Positions 46,022 to 56,558 of a stretch of DNA of 64,000 nucleotides are shown one piece after another. The stretch is from Candidatus Thiodiazotropha sp. (ex Codakia rugifera). Lineage in GTDB: Bacteria > Pseudomonadota > Gammaproteobacteria > Chromatiales > Chromatiaceae. Position numbers and translations under genes: made by a program. The stretch is from positions 1,021,501 to 1,085,500 of the forward strand of contig JAHXHN010000001.1 in NCBI GenBank assembly GCA_025656675.1, read 5' to 3'. The notes beneath the pieces are model-generated. The model saw only the letters and a program-made list of their open reading frames with translations. It made no database searches and had not been told where the DNA came from. Position 1 is the first letter of the stretch. The number at the start of each line of letters is the position of its first letter.

Positions 46022-47443
46022 ATGGGACAGGAGATAGATTCAAGGGAGTTCACAACAGAAGATTTTGATGAGTTTCTGCGTCGTCTTAAGGCAGAGACTC
46101 AACTATTGGCAAGCTGGTTTAAGGAGGGGGTGTTTGTCTCTGGAGAGGCCATTGGAGGATTGGAGCTTGAGGCTTGTCTACTTGATCGAAATGCTGATCC
46201 CGCGCCCCTGAATCAAGCCCTGTTGGAGGGGCTTGATGAGTCCCTTGTCGTTCCGGAACTGGCTACCTTCAATGTGGAGATCAACAGTACTGCAAGACCC
46301 TTGCGGGGTGATGTCTTTGAGAGGATGGCCGGTGAACTGCAGTGTGTCTGGGATAAATGTAACCGGCTTGCTGGGCCGCTGGGTGCCAGAATGGGCATGA
46401 TAGGTATATTGCCGACTCTGCAGCAGCATGACCTCAGTCTGCAGAATATGTCACCCTTGAATCGCTATCAGGCACTTAATGACCAGGTATTCAGGTTACG
46501 CCAGGGCAAGCCCTTGGAATTGCATATCGATGGCAGGGAGTCTCTTGATCTCTGTCATGATGATGTCATGCTCGAATCAGCAGCCACCTCCTTTCAGATT
46601 CATATGCAGGTTGATGGGCGACGTGCTGCTAAACTCTATAACCTGTCGAAAATCGCCTCTGCGCCAATGGTGGCGGTAAGTGCCAACTCGCCTTTCTTGT
46701 TTGAACATGATCTTTGGGATGAAACACGTATCCCCCTATTCGAACAGTCCATAGCAGTGGGTGCCTCAGACCTGACTAAAAGAGTCAGTTTCGGCATTCG
46801 ATATCTCTACGAGTCGATGATGGAGAACTTTCAGGCCAACCTGTTGCGCTATCCTGTGTTGCTGCCATTGCTGATGGATGAGCCAATTGAAAAATTGGCT
46901 CACTTACGTCTCCATAACGGTACCGTGTGGCGTTGGAACAGACCACTGATCGGATTCAGTGAAAGCGGTAATCCGCATTTGCGCATAGAACACCGGGTTG
47001 TACCCGCGGGTCCAACGGTGATCGACTCAATAGCCAATACAGCTTTTTACTTCGGATTGGTGCTCGGGATGGCAGAAGCCTATGAAGAGCCTGAAACGCA
47101 AATGGGCTTTATTCGTGCTCGGAGTAATTTTTACAATGCGGCGAGGTTTGGTCTAAAGGCGGATCTGTTTTGGTTTGGCTGGGAGAACCATAAGGCGGAT
47201 GAATTGATCCGAGACCAACTGCTTGCCGTTGCCCGGCAGGGGCTCACCTATCTCGACATCGAAGCGGCCTCCATAGATTACTGGCTGGGTATTATCGAAC
47301 AGCGGGTAGTTCGAGGTATCAATGGTGCTATCTGGCAAAGAGAGTGGGTGGCCCGACATGGAAGAGACTTTCGGGCCATGACTGATGCCTATCTCGAACA
47401 GCAGGAGAGTGGTAAACCCGTGCATGAGTGGTCTCTCTTGTAA
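46022..47443 (+). CDS. GCS2-type glutamate-cysteine ligase family protein
   Basis: A 473-residue amidoligase of the glutamine-synthetase fold in the GCS2/YbdK group. Marks are SGEAIGGLELEACLLD, ELATFNVEINSTARPL and a substrate-binding RIEHRVVPAGPTVIDSIAN. The group adds an amine or amino acid to a carboxylate, often to the gamma carboxyl of glutamate, with ATP. The substrate here is not known. It forms a tight run with the upstream nucleotidyltransferase (three bases) and the downstream M14-type deacylase (49 bases). Confidence 0.82.
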   Translation: MGQEIDSREFTTEDFDEFLRRLKAETQLLASWFKEGVFVSGEAIGGLELEACLLDRNADPAPLNQALLEGLDESLVVPELATFNVEINSTARPLRGDVFERMAGELQCVWDKCNRLAGPLGARMGMIGILPTLQQHDLSLQNMSPLNRYQALNDQVFRLRQGKPLELHIDGRESLDLCHDDVMLESAATSFQIHMQVDGRRAAKLYNLSKIASAPMVAVSANSPFLFEHDLWDETRIPLFEQSIAVGASDLTKRVSFGIRYLYESMMENFQANLLRYPVLLPLLMDEPIEKLAHLRLHNGTVWRWNRPLIGFSESGNPHLRIEHRVVPAGPTVIDSIANTAFYFGLVLGMAEAYEEPETQMGFIRARSNFYNAARFGLKADLFWFGWENHKADELIRDQLLAVARQGLTYLDIEAASIDYWLGIIEQRVVRGINGAIWQREWVARHGRDFRAMTDAYLEQQESGKPVHEWSLL

Positions 47444-47492
47444 GGCCTGAAATCGATGATGAGGCTCGCCAGGATTCAGGTAAGATAAGGGT

Positions 47493-48506
47493 ATGTTGCA
47501 GGAAATCGAGTATTTACCAGAGCATCTGCTGGGCTTGAAGGCGAGCCAACTGGCTGATCACCTGGCTGGCCCAACCCTGATTCATCTACCTGGCCGAAGA
47601 AAGGAGCCGCTATTCGTCTCCGTGTTGATGCATGGTAATGAAAATGTGGGCTGGGAGGCGATGCGTACGCTGCTTGCCGGTTATCAGGGAGGCAAGGACC
47701 TGCCTCGCTCATTGAGTCTTTTTATCGGCAATGTAAAGGCGGCTGCCCAAGGATTGCGATTGCTGCCAGGTCAACCTGACTTCAACAGAATCTGGAGTGG
47801 CAGCGAACTACCTGTAACAGCCGAGCATCAGATGATGGCCCAGGTGGTGGAACGCATGCGTCCTCGCAGGCCGTTTGCAAGTGTTGATGTGCACAATAAT
47901 ACCGGTCTCAATCCCCACTATGCCTGCCTTAACCGATTGGATACATCATTTCTTCATCTCGCACTGCTGTTTTCCCGAACAGTGGTCTATTTTCTACGTC
48001 CAAAAGGGGTTCAGTCGATGGCTTTCGCGGAACTCTGCCCTTCAGTGACGCTGGAGTGTGGCAAGGTGGGGAGTACCTATGGCGTAGATCATGCCCGGGA
48101 CTATCTGGATGCCTGTCTGCATCTGGCAGAACATCCGCAGCATGCGCTAACTCACCTGGATATAGACCTTTTTCATACGGTGGCACAGGTCAAGATCTCA
48201 CCCAATGTCAGTTTCGGTTTTTCGCCGGGTGAGAGCGATATCGTTCTAGCCCCTGACATCGACCATTTGAATTTCAGAGAGCTGCCCCCCGGGACTCCGT
48301 TTGGCAGGATTAACGGCACGGGACTGGATGTCCTGGATGTCAGAGACGAGCAGGGTCAGGAAGTGGCAAGAGACTATTTTACCATCGAAGAGGGGCAGCT
48401 TTGCCTTCATCGTTCAGTCATGCCCTCCATGTTGACCAAGGACCTGGATGTCATACACCAGGATTGTCTTTGCTATTTAATGGAACGTTATGAGTCGCAC
48501 CTTTAA
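47493..48506 (+). CDS. succinylglutamate desuccinylase / aspartoacylase family (M14) protein
   Basis: A 337-residue zinc amidohydrolase. The metal ligands are HGNE (H47, E50) and DVHNNTG (H134), with the catalytic Glu in SVTLECGK (E188). These enzymes remove an acyl group or cut a small amide bond. The gene is the last of a set with the nucleotidyltransferase and the GCS2-like ligase, which suggests that the two enzymes make and break the same kind of amide. It converges on lipA with a 13-base gap. Confidence 0.85.
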   Translation: MLQEIEYLPEHLLGLKASQLADHLAGPTLIHLPGRRKEPLFVSVLMHGNENVGWEAMRTLLAGYQGGKDLPRSLSLFIGNVKAAAQGLRLLPGQPDFNRIWSGSELPVTAEHQMMAQVVERMRPRRPFASVDVHNNTGLNPHYACLNRLDTSFLHLALLFSRTVVYFLRPKGVQSMAFAELCPSVTLECGKVGSTYGVDHARDYLDACLHLAEHPQHALTHLDIDLFHTVAQVKISPNVSFGFSPGESDIVLAPDIDHLNFRELPPGTPFGRINGTGLDVLDVRDEQGQEVARDYFTIEEGQLCLHRSVMPSMLTKDLDVIHQDCLCYLMERYESHL

Positions 48507-48519
48507 ACGGTATTAGGTC

Positions 48520-49491
48520 TCATCGCAACAGTGGGTTGGCCTGAAGGTCGGCATGGTAGGAGGAACGGACCATCGGGCCACTGGCAACGCTGGAAAAGCC
48601 CATCTCTTCAGCTATTGTTCCGAGTTGTTCGAACTCTTCTGGAGTAACGAAACGGGCCACCGGCAGATGGTCTATGGAGGGTTGCAGGTATTGACCGAGA
48701 GTCAGCATCTCGCAACCCTGTTGACGCAGTGCCTGCAGGACTGATAGAACCTCGTCTTTTTTCTCCCCCAAGCCCAGCATCAGGCCCGATTTTGTGGGCA
48801 CATCGGGTTGTAATGTTTTGAATCTTTGTAAAAGTGTCAAAGAACCCTGGTAGTCCGCACCAGGCCGGGCCTTACGATAGAGTCTCGGAACTGTTTCCAG
48901 GTTGTGATTAAAGACATCGGGAGGAAAGTTCGCAAATGCTTCCAGTGCCCGATCCATACGACCCCGGAAGTCGGGCACGAGAATTTCAATCTTGGTTTGT
49001 GGTTTTTGCCGGCGTAGAGCGGCGATGCACTGGGCGAAATGGCTGCCTCCCCCATCACGCAGATCATCCCGGTCCACCGAGGTGATGACCACATAATTGA
49101 GGCTCATTGCAGCAATGGCTTCGGCAAGTTGGAATGGCTCTTTCGGGTCGAGAGGTTGAGGCTTGCCGTGGGCCACATCGCAGAAGGGACATCGACGGGT
49201 GCAGATATCCCCCATGATCATAAAAGTTGCGGTCCCCTGGTGGAAGCACTCACCCAGGTTGGGACAGGCTGCCTCTTCACAAACAGAGCTCAATCCTTTT
49301 TCTCGCAGGATACGGCGGATGCGACTGACTTCCCGGCCAAGTGGTGCTTTGGCACGTATCCACTTCGGTTTACGCAGGGTTGTCTCCTGTTGCTCCACCT
49401 TTACCGGAATTCGGGCCAGCTTTGATTGCCCGCGCTGATGACTTTCGGGTGTGGCGCGGGATGGTGGGAGAATCTCTTTACGGGAACTCAT
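48520..49491 (-). CDS. lipA: lipoyl synthase
   Basis: A 323-residue radical-SAM enzyme that inserts two sulfurs into octanoyl groups to make lipoate. It has the radical CxxxCxxC motif (CTRRCPFC), the auxiliary cluster motif [12 protein letters not shown], and the C-terminal SSYHA with its serine ligand. Start overlaps the lipB stop by four bases. The product modifies GcvH in this window. Confidence 0.98.
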   Translation of the reverse strand: MSSRKEILPPSRATPESHQRGQSKLARIPVKVEQQETTLRKPKWIRAKAPLGREVSRIRRILREKGLSSVCEEAACPNLGECFHQGTATFMIMGDICTRRCPFCDVAHGKPQPLDPKEPFQLAEAIAAMSLNYVVITSVDRDDLRDGGGSHFAQCIAALRRQKPQTKIEILVPDFRGRMDRALEAFANFPPDVFNHNLETVPRLYRKARPGADYQGSLTLLQRFKTLQPDVPTKSGLMLGLGEKKDEVLSVLQALRQQGCEMLTLGQYLQPSIDHLPVARFVTPEEFEQLGTIAEEMGFSSVASGPMVRSSYHADLQANPLLR

Positions 49492-50135
49492 GGGCCTGCT
49501 TCTGTATCGATGAAGGTCAGAGTGTAGCCCAAACTACGGGCTAAGTGGTGGGACAATTCCCGTCCGAGTGTGGGTATATCGGTTGTTACCTTCTGATCTG
49601 CCAACTGAGTAACCTTGAGTCCCGGGTAGCCACAGGGGTTGATTCGCTTGAAGGGATCCAGGTCCATATCCACATTCAGGCTCAGTCCATGAAAACAGCA
49701 GCCTCGACGCACCCGTAGTCCCAGGGAGGCAACCTTGCACGCTTCGATATAGACACCTGGAGCATCCCGGCGGGCAGTTGCAGATATGGCATGCTCAGCC
49801 AGAAGGGCGATTACAGCCTCCTCAAGATGACTGACCAGCGTACGGATTCCAAGATGCGCGCGGCGTAAATCGAGTAGCAGGTAGGCAATCAGCTGTCCTG
49901 GACCATGATAGGTGACCTGACCGCCTCGGTCCGTTTTTACGACGGGGATTGTGTCGGGGTCAAGAAGATGTTCAGCTTTTCCAGCCTGCCCCTGAGTGAA
50001 GACAGGCGGGTGTTCGAGCAACCAGAGTTGGTCGGGGCTGGCTGAATCTCGTGCGTCGGTATAGTCCTGCATGGCCTGCCAAGTGGTGGCGTACGGCTGC
50101 AGACCCAGTTGTCTGACCAGAAGTTTGCCGGACAA
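49488..50135 (-). CDS. lipB: octanoyl-[ACP]:protein N-octanoyltransferase
   Basis: A 215-residue enzyme that moves octanoate from ACP to lipoyl domains. Marks are [36 protein letters not shown] and [21 protein letters not shown], which contains the catalytic Lys and Cys. Order lipB-lipA with ybeD upstream is the standard one. Confidence 0.97.
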   Translation of the reverse strand: MSGKLLVRQLGLQPYATTWQAMQDYTDARDSASPDQLWLLEHPPVFTQGQAGKAEHLLDPDTIPVVKTDRGGQVTYHGPGQLIAYLLLDLRRAHLGIRTLVSHLEEAVIALLAEHAISATARRDAPGVYIEACKVASLGLRVRRGCCFHGLSLNVDMDLDPFKRINPCGYPGLKVTQLADQKVTTDIPTLGRELSHHLARSLGYTLTFIDTEAGP

Positions 50136-50147
50136 TGTATAACGTCT

Positions 50148-50417
50148 CTAAAGCGCCATGACCACTTTTTCGTGGGCACTTAGATCGAGATAGATGGCAT
50201 CAAGCTGATCCTTGCTTTCCGCACGCAGGTTGATGGTGATGGAGACCCACTTACCCCCTTTGCTGAGTCGACTGTTAACAGCCGTTTCGAGAACCTCCGA
50301 CGTATGGCGACTGACCAGTTCCACAATCATTGCTTCAAATCCGGGTTCAGCCTTACCCATTACCTTGATCGGAAAATCGCAGGGAAATTTCAGCAGTGTC
50401 TCTTGTTCTTGGTCCAT
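50148..50417 (-). CDS. ybeD: YbeD family protein (DUF493)
   Basis: An 89-residue ACT-like-fold protein (E. coli YbeD, 87), with LLKFPCDFPIKVMGKAEPGFE at the N-terminus and SKGGKWVSITINLRAESKDQLDAIY. Its role is not established. It lies between dacA and lipB, the conserved position. Confidence 0.95.
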   Translation of the reverse strand: MDQEQETLLKFPCDFPIKVMGKAEPGFEAMIVELVSRHTSEVLETAVNSRLSKGGKWVSITINLRAESKDQLDAIYLDLSAHEKVVMAL

Positions 50418-50463
50418 TTGTGGGCCTCTGAAATCGTCGAGCAGTATAGGGCGCTACGCCAGA

Positions 50464-51615
50464 TCACTCCAGCCAGAGCAGGGCGCTGTCTTTCACCTGT
50501 TGCCATATATTGCCATTAGCAATGCTCTTGAGAGCAACCAGTGAGGCTTCAGTGATCGACTCACCATTCAATGTAACACTGACATGGCCCAATACCTCGC
50601 CCTGTTTGACCGGCGCCATTATTCTGGGCTCGATCTCCATGCGGGCATCGAGATTTTGATATTGGTGACGAGGGATGGTGATATTCAGATCCTCAGTGAG
50701 GCCAAGCGGTAACTTCTCCCTTTCGCCCTTCCAGATACGGGCACGATTGAGCACTTCGCCTGCACTGTAAAGCTGGTGGGTTTCATAAAACCGGAAGCCG
50801 TAATTGAGAAGACTTTGGCTGGACTGCGCCCTGGACGCTTCACTTTTGGTACCCATGACGACCGAGATAAGGCGCATACTCTCTCTTTGTGCAGAGGCCA
50901 CCAGACAATATCCGGCGGCTTCTGTATGGCCGGTCTTCATGCCATCCACACTCTCGTCACGCCACAACAGTTTGTTTCGGTTGTGCTGCTCGATACCATT
51001 GAAAACATAGGATTTGTCACTGTACCAAGGGTAGTACTCAGGGAATTCACCAATGGTGGCAGCAGCTACCTTGGCGATATCAGCGGGTGTGGTGTAATGA
51101 TCATCGTCGGGAAGCCCGGTGCTGTTGGTGAAGTGAGTATCTGACATACCGAGACGCCTTGCATGACTATTCATCAACTCAGCAAAGGTGCCTTCGCTAC
51201 CGGCGATATGCTCTGCAAGTGCCACGCAAGCGTCATTGCCTGACTGGATGATCATACCTTTAATCAGATCGATCACCTTGATCTTTTTGCCAACCTCAAT
51301 GAACATCCGCGACCCGGGTGTTCGCCAGGCCTTCTCGCTGATGAGTACACTCTCCTCTAAATTGATATTGCCCTGTTTCAACTCCCGAAATACGGTGTAG
51401 GCAGTCATGATTTTAGTGAGACTTGCGGGTTCGAGCCGATTCCCTGCACCTTTTTCAGCAAGTACCTTTCCACTATGGAAATCGACCAGGAGATAACCTG
51501 TTGCCGCGACTTCCGGTGGTGCGGGTAAGGGCGTGGCTGCCTGTAAAGAGAACGAAAGGAGAGCACAGAGCCAGATCAGGTTGAATTTAAAAAAGTGTGA
51601 GGATAAATGATGCAT
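50464..51615 (-). CDS. dacA: D-alanyl-D-alanine carboxypeptidase (PBP5/6)
   Basis: A 383-residue enzyme that trims the terminal D-Ala of peptidoglycan stem peptides. Signal peptide to about residue 26; active-site motifs SLTK (S65-K68), SGN (125-127) and KTG (227-229). The C-terminal PBP5_C domain follows from about 285, and the end is an amphipathic tail (KDSALLWLE) for membrane anchoring. Part of the elongation gene run. Confidence 0.95.
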   Translation of the reverse strand: MHHLSSHFFKFNLIWLCALLSFSLQAATPLPAPPEVAATGYLLVDFHSGKVLAEKGAGNRLEPASLTKIMTAYTVFRELKQGNINLEESVLISEKAWRTPGSRMFIEVGKKIKVIDLIKGMIIQSGNDACVALAEHIAGSEGTFAELMNSHARRLGMSDTHFTNSTGLPDDDHYTTPADIAKVAAATIGEFPEYYPWYSDKSYVFNGIEQHNRNKLLWRDESVDGMKTGHTEAAGYCLVASAQRESMRLISVVMGTKSEASRAQSSQSLLNYGFRFYETHQLYSAGEVLNRARIWKGEREKLPLGLTEDLNITIPRHQYQNLDARMEIEPRIMAPVKQGEVLGHVSVTLNGESITEASLVALKSIANGNIWQQVKDSALLWLE

Positions 51616-51664
51616 GGGTGTCCATTCTGTAGTTATCTTAATGGTGCGCTATTTTATTGATCCG

Positions 51665-52555
51665 CTAGCGGATAACAACATGCGGATCTGGAATGCCAAG
51701 CTGATCCAACCGCTGACTGAGATGGTCTGCCAACTCAACACTGGCAATGGGTCCTACCTGCACCCGATAGACTGGATGTGTCTTGTTATTGTTGTCTTCT
51801 ATGAGTACTGCGGCCTGTAATTGTTCCTCGAGTTGTTTCTTCAGACGATGGGCGTTCGTCGAACTGCCAAAAGCACCAACTTGTAAAAAGAGTTCAGGGA
51901 GGCTTTTACCTTTTTTCTGCTTGACCGGTTGGACTTCAGGCGGTGGGGGCGGTCTGTCTGGGTCGAGGCTTACGACCTCAACCAGACCTGTACCCTCTCC
52001 GATGATGCCAAGCTTCCAGGCCGCTGTGTAGGAGAGATCAATCAACCGATTGTCATGGAAAGGACCTCGATCGTTGACCTTCACAACAACGCTGCGGTTA
52101 TTCTTAAGATTTGTGACACGGACATAGCTGGGGAGCGGGAGCGTTTTGTGTGCAGCGGTCATTGCATACATGTCGTAGGATTCACCGCTGCTTGTCCGTT
52201 GACCGTGAAATTTGCTGCCGTACCAGGAGGCGATTCCCCGTGAGCTGTAATCCCGATTGTGAGGCAGGGTGTGATAACGTTTTCCGAAAACCACATAACT
52301 TTCCGGATTACCGTATCGGCTTTTTGCTTCAACCTTCGGCACAGCATCGGGGATTGCATGCATATTGGGTGGGGGTGGATGGTGACGGCTGACACCATCC
52401 TGCTTGCCGGGGCGGCTGCTTTTATCTGTACCAGTACTGCATCCAGCGGTCAGTAGTATGAGCGTTACTGAAAAAATAACGAATACTACCCGCCAGTCCC
52501 AGACCCGTCTGCAAGGCTGTATCTGAATAGGCACAAAATAGCGGGAGGGGTACAT
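51665..52555 (-). CDS. rlpA: septal ring lytic transglycosylase RlpA family lipoprotein
   Basis: A 296-residue lipoprotein (lipobox LTAGC, C39, after a 20-residue N-terminal extension). The double-psi beta-barrel domain (SSRGIASWYGSKFHGQRTSSGE to RVTNLKNNRSVVVKVNDRGPF) has the catalytic Glu/Asp pattern of RlpA, and a SPOR domain (LFLQVGAFGSSTNAHRLKKQL) at the C-terminus binds denuded glycan. Three bases separate it from mltB. Confidence 0.95.
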   Translation of the reverse strand: MYPSRYFVPIQIQPCRRVWDWRVVFVIFSVTLILLTAGCSTGTDKSSRPGKQDGVSRHHPPPPNMHAIPDAVPKVEAKSRYGNPESYVVFGKRYHTLPHNRDYSSRGIASWYGSKFHGQRTSSGESYDMYAMTAAHKTLPLPSYVRVTNLKNNRSVVVKVNDRGPFHDNRLIDLSYTAAWKLGIIGEGTGLVEVVSLDPDRPPPPPEVQPVKQKKGKSLPELFLQVGAFGSSTNAHRLKKQLEEQLQAAVLIEDNNNKTHPVYRVQVGPIASVELADHLSQRLDQLGIPDPHVVIR

Positions 52556-52558
52556 CGG

Positions 52559-53563
52559 TTATTGCACGGCCTCAGTCGATTGTTTGGCCTTCAGGATCTC
52601 CTGACTCAGTTGGTAAACCGCCATGGCGTAGAGGTTGCTGTGGTTATAACGGGTAATGACATAGAAATTATGCAGACCCAGCCAGTATTCATCTTGTTCA
52701 CCGGCATCCAGTTTTACCAGGCTGGTCAATGCCTGTGGACTCGGTGATTCAGCATTGACTGGACGGACACCCCGGGCCAACAGTTTTTCAACCTTGATGG
52801 TCGGTTTCATGCCCGCGTCAACGAATGGCTGTAACTCATCCCCTCCTTCAGTAAGCAGGGTGACAGGCTGATTTGGCTTCCAGCCATGTGTTTTGAAATA
52901 GCTGGCCACACTGGCAATGATATCCGCATTACTGTTCCAAAGATCACGTCGGCCATCACCGTCGTGATCCACTGCATATTGGCGATAACTGCTTGAGATA
53001 AACTGAGGCTTGCCCATGGCGCCGGCATAGGAACCCTTGGCACTCTCCAGGTCCACCTTCTCTTCCCGGGCGAGCAGCAGAAACTCCTGCAGTTCTCGGC
53101 GAAAGAAATCGGCCCGTTTCGGATAACCAAAAGCGAGTGTGGTCAGGGAGTCGATGACCCGGTAGCGGCCTGTGTGACGCCCGTAGCGTGTCTCCACACC
53201 GATGATGGCGACGATAATTTCTGCAGGCACGCCATATTTCTGACTGACAGCCTCCAGCAGGGTCTCGTTCTCCTGCCAGAATTTAACCCCACCTGCGATT
53301 CTGTCCGGTTTGAGGAATATTGGACGATACTCATGCCATGCTTTTGATTCTGCCGGACGGGTAATGGCGGCGATAATATCATCCCTGAACTGAGTGCCGT
53401 TTAGCAGGTTTTCAACCTGATCAGCCTCAAAGCCATGTTTTTGCTCCATTTCCACGGCAAATTCCCTGAACGCGCTGGTCTGCTTCTGAGTGTACGCACA
53501 GGCAGCAGTGGTCAGTGTGAGGGTGGATAGGAGTACTAATTTAGTCGTTATTCGCATCATCAT
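52559..53563 (-). CDS. mltB: lytic murein transglycosylase B
   Basis: A 334-residue lipoprotein (lipobox TTAAC, C22) that cleaves glycan strands to anhydro ends. The catalytic Glu lies in IIGVETRYGRHTGRYR; KGSYAGAMGKPQFISSSY and VDHDGDGRRDLW are family signatures. Overlaps rodA by one base. Confidence 0.95.
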   Translation of the reverse strand: MMMRITTKLVLLSTLTLTTAACAYTQKQTSAFREFAVEMEQKHGFEADQVENLLNGTQFRDDIIAAITRPAESKAWHEYRPIFLKPDRIAGGVKFWQENETLLEAVSQKYGVPAEIIVAIIGVETRYGRHTGRYRVIDSLTTLAFGYPKRADFFRRELQEFLLLAREEKVDLESAKGSYAGAMGKPQFISSSYRQYAVDHDGDGRRDLWNSNADIIASVASYFKTHGWKPNQPVTLLTEGGDELQPFVDAGMKPTIKVEKLLARGVRPVNAESPSPQALTSLVKLDAGEQDEYWLGLHNFYVITRYNHSNLYAMAVYQLSQEILKAKQSTEAVQ

Positions 53564-54699
53564 TATGTGGGCAGTAGTTTCTTGTGCGTGTGGATAGACA
53601 TCAGCATACCGAAGCTTGCCAGAATGGTCACCAAGGATGTTCCTCCGTAGCTGATCAGTGGCAAGGGTACACCGACCACCGGTAACAGTCCTGTGACCAT
53701 ACCGGCGTTGACAAAAAGATAGACGAAAAAAACCAAAGACAACGATCCGGCAAGGATTCTTCCGAAGGTATCCTGTGCCTGGGTGGCGATATAGAGTCCC
53801 CGCAGGATGATAAACAGATAGAGACTGAGCAGGGCCAGGATACCCACCAGTCCAAATTCTTCAGAAATCACGGCGAATATGAAATCGGTGTGGCGTTCAG
53901 GCAGAAACTCTAAATGTGACTGAGTTCCGTTTAACCACCCCTTGCCACTAATACCTCCTGAGCCAATCGCTATCTTCGACTGGATGATATGGTAGCCGGT
54001 GCCCAGGGGGTCGCTTTCAGGATTGAGAAAGGTCAAAACCCGTTGTCGTTGGTATTCATGCATGAAATACCAGGCCACAGGGCCGAGAGCGGCCATGACC
54101 AGCCCGATTGAGGTGATCAGTCGCCAACTGATGCCTGCCAGGAAAAGGGCAAAGGCGCCACCCGTACCTACCAGCAATGCGGTACCTAGGTCAGGTTGTT
54201 TTGCGATCAGCAAGACGGGGACTAAGGTGAACAGGCCGGCCATTATCAGCCTGGTAGGATTTGGAGGCAGGCGATGATCAGCCAGATACCAGGCGATCAG
54301 CATAGGCAGGGTGAGCTTAAACATCTCTGAGGGTTGAAAACGTAAAAAGCCGAGGTCGAGCCAGCGTTGGGCACCCTTGCCCGTTTCTCCAAACAGAATC
54401 ACAGACAGCAACATGACGATACCGACACTGTAGAGCAGGGGAGACCAGCGGCGGATATTGGCTGGGTGGATTTGAGCCAGTGCGAAAAGGGCAACAAATC
54501 CAAAGCCCAGCCTAATCAGTTGCTTTTGTAACAGTACCATTTCCCTGTCACCCGCACTGTAGAGGATCGATAGACCAATCCCTGATAACAGCACTAAACT
54601 GGTCAACAGGGGAAGATCGATGTGCAGCCAGGCCAGCAGTCCGCTGGCCTGGGCTGGTTGCGACTCGTGAAAAGTAAGCTGGGCTTTAGCCCGCATCAC
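53563..54699 (-). CDS. rodA: peptidoglycan glycosyltransferase RodA
   Basis: A 378-residue SEDS-family polymerase with about ten membrane helices. The conserved features are the GAQRWLDLGFLRFQPSE loop, IAKQPDLGTA, and the large periplasmic loop with the H-x-D pattern ERHTDFIFAVISEEFG. It forms a complex with PBP2 (mrdA), whose gene overlaps it by 14 bases. Confidence 0.97.
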   Translation of the reverse strand: MMRAKAQLTFHESQPAQASGLLAWLHIDLPLLTSLVLLSGIGLSILYSAGDREMVLLQKQLIRLGFGFVALFALAQIHPANIRRWSPLLYSVGIVMLLSVILFGETGKGAQRWLDLGFLRFQPSEMFKLTLPMLIAWYLADHRLPPNPTRLIMAGLFTLVPVLLIAKQPDLGTALLVGTGGAFALFLAGISWRLITSIGLVMAALGPVAWYFMHEYQRQRVLTFLNPESDPLGTGYHIIQSKIAIGSGGISGKGWLNGTQSHLEFLPERHTDFIFAVISEEFGLVGILALLSLYLFIILRGLYIATQAQDTFGRILAGSLSLVFFVYLFVNAGMVTGLLPVVGVPLPLISYGGTSLVTILASFGMLMSIHTHKKLLPT

Positions 54700-56548
54700 T
54701 CACCACCATTCGACTGGTGCCTGACAGATAGCGATCCATGACCTTGCGTGCGATAGGTGCGGCAACAGAACCACCATGACCACCATTCTCTACAATGACA
54801 GCGATGGCGATGCGTGGGTTTTCAATGGGTGCAAAGGCGATGAACAGTGCATGATCCCGCTTGCGTTTGGATATCAGCTCTTCGTCATACTCCTCATCCT
54901 GTTTAACGCTAAAGACCTGTGCAGTACCCGTTTTGCCGGCAATGCGGTAGTCGTTGCTCCGGATCGAGCGGGCAGTACCACGGGTTCCTTCGACAACCAG
55001 CGACATCGCATCGATGATCTGGCTCCAGTGATCAGTATTGAGTGGTTGTAGTTCATCGATAATCATTGGGCTCTCTCGCATAGTGCCATCCGACTGTTCA
55101 ATGGTTGCGACCACCCGTGGACGGATGCGATGTCCCTGATTCGCCAGGGTGGCTGTGGCTGAGGCAAGCTGCAGGGGAGTCGCCAGAAAATAGCCTTGGC
55201 CGATTCCGACAATCAAGGTTTCACCTGGATACCAAGGTTCACGCCGTTTTTGCTGTTTCCAGTGACGACTTGGCATCAGGCCAGACAGTTCGCCGTCCAG
55301 ATCGACCCGGGTGGGCTGTCCGAAACCAAAACCTGAAAGAAACTCATACAGTCTGTCAATCCCGAGGGTACGTGCCAATTCATAATAGTAGACATCACAA
55401 GACTCTACGATTGCGCGTTGCAGATCGACCTTGCCATGCCCCCATTTTTTCCAGTCCCTGTATTTGTGCTCTTTACCCGGTAACTGATAATAGCCTGGGC
55501 AGTAGGTCTCTTGATGGTAACCGACCACATCGTACTCGAGACCGGCCAGACCAATGAAGGGCTTGACCGTTGAGCCGGGTGGGTATTGGCCACGAATGGC
55601 GCGATTGAAGAGGGGATTGTCCAAGGAGTTTTCCAATGCTTCATAGGCCTTGGTACTGATACCCTCAACAAAGAGGTTGGGATCATAACCTGGCTTACTG
55701 ACCAGGGTCAGTATGCCACCGGTCTGGATGTCGATAGCGGCCACAGCACCGTTATATTCACCAAGGGCCTCGAGTGCTGTGGATTGTAAATCCATGTCCA
55801 GAAACAGATGCAGGTTTTCACCTGGTTGCGGTGGCTGGTTTTCGAGCACCCGCAGTACCCTGCCTTTGGCATTGACCTCCACCTGTTGTAGTCCGACTTC
55901 GCCATGTAGCAGGCTCTCGTAGCTCTTCTCTACCCCGTTTTTACCGATGAAACTGGTGCCACTGTAGTTGGAAGTGTCGATAACCTGAAGTTCCTGCTCA
56001 TTAATGCGACCGACATAACCGAGCAGATGGGCGGTCTTCATATGTTGTGGATAATCGCGTAGCAGGGCTGCCTTGACATCAACGCCGGGAAAACGGTGTC
56101 GATTGACAGCGATTCTGGCAACTTCTTCATCTTTTAAACGAACCCGAATCGGAATACTGTCGAATCGACGACGCTGTTTCCTGAGTCGATGAAAACGACT
56201 GATGTCATCTTCGCTGATGGCGATGATTTCACTCAATTGCTGAATAGTGCTATCCAGGTTAGTGATCTTCTCCGGGATGATCTCCAAGCTGTATGCCGGT
56301 AGGTTTTGAGCCAGTATGGCCCCGTGCCTGTCATAGATCAGACCCCGGGTCGGAGGTAGGGGCTCCAGTTTTACCCGGTTGTCTTGAGACAGGGTGGTGA
56401 AGTGATCGTGGTTTTCCACCTGCAGGTAGAACAGACGTCCAATCAGTGCGGCCAGAATCAGAATGACCAGGGTGCCCGAGACAATGACCCGTCCCAGAAA
56501 AAGCTGGCTCTCATGCAGATAGTCCTTGATCGAGGATTGAGGCACCAA
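54686..56548 (-). CDS. mrdA: penicillin-binding protein 2
   Basis: A 620-residue transpeptidase for lateral wall growth. N-terminal anchor (about 20-42), dimerisation domain with PPTRGLIYDRHGAILA, and the transpeptidase domain with STVK (S326-K329), SCD (383-385) and KTG (539-541). The C-terminal order is typical. It follows mreD directly, with no rlmH or rsfS between. Confidence 0.98.
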   Translation of the reverse strand: MVPQSSIKDYLHESQLFLGRVIVSGTLVILILAALIGRLFYLQVENHDHFTTLSQDNRVKLEPLPPTRGLIYDRHGAILAQNLPAYSLEIIPEKITNLDSTIQQLSEIIAISEDDISRFHRLRKQRRRFDSIPIRVRLKDEEVARIAVNRHRFPGVDVKAALLRDYPQHMKTAHLLGYVGRINEQELQVIDTSNYSGTSFIGKNGVEKSYESLLHGEVGLQQVEVNAKGRVLRVLENQPPQPGENLHLFLDMDLQSTALEALGEYNGAVAAIDIQTGGILTLVSKPGYDPNLFVEGISTKAYEALENSLDNPLFNRAIRGQYPPGSTVKPFIGLAGLEYDVVGYHQETYCPGYYQLPGKEHKYRDWKKWGHGKVDLQRAIVESCDVYYYELARTLGIDRLYEFLSGFGFGQPTRVDLDGELSGLMPSRHWKQQKRREPWYPGETLIVGIGQGYFLATPLQLASATATLANQGHRIRPRVVATIEQSDGTMRESPMIIDELQPLNTDHWSQIIDAMSLVVEGTRGTARSIRSNDYRIAGKTGTAQVFSVKQDEEYDEELISKRKRDHALFIAFAPIENPRIAIAVIVENGGHGGSVAAPIARKVMDRYLSGTSRMVVSDAG

Positions 56549-56558
56549 TTTCTCCTGT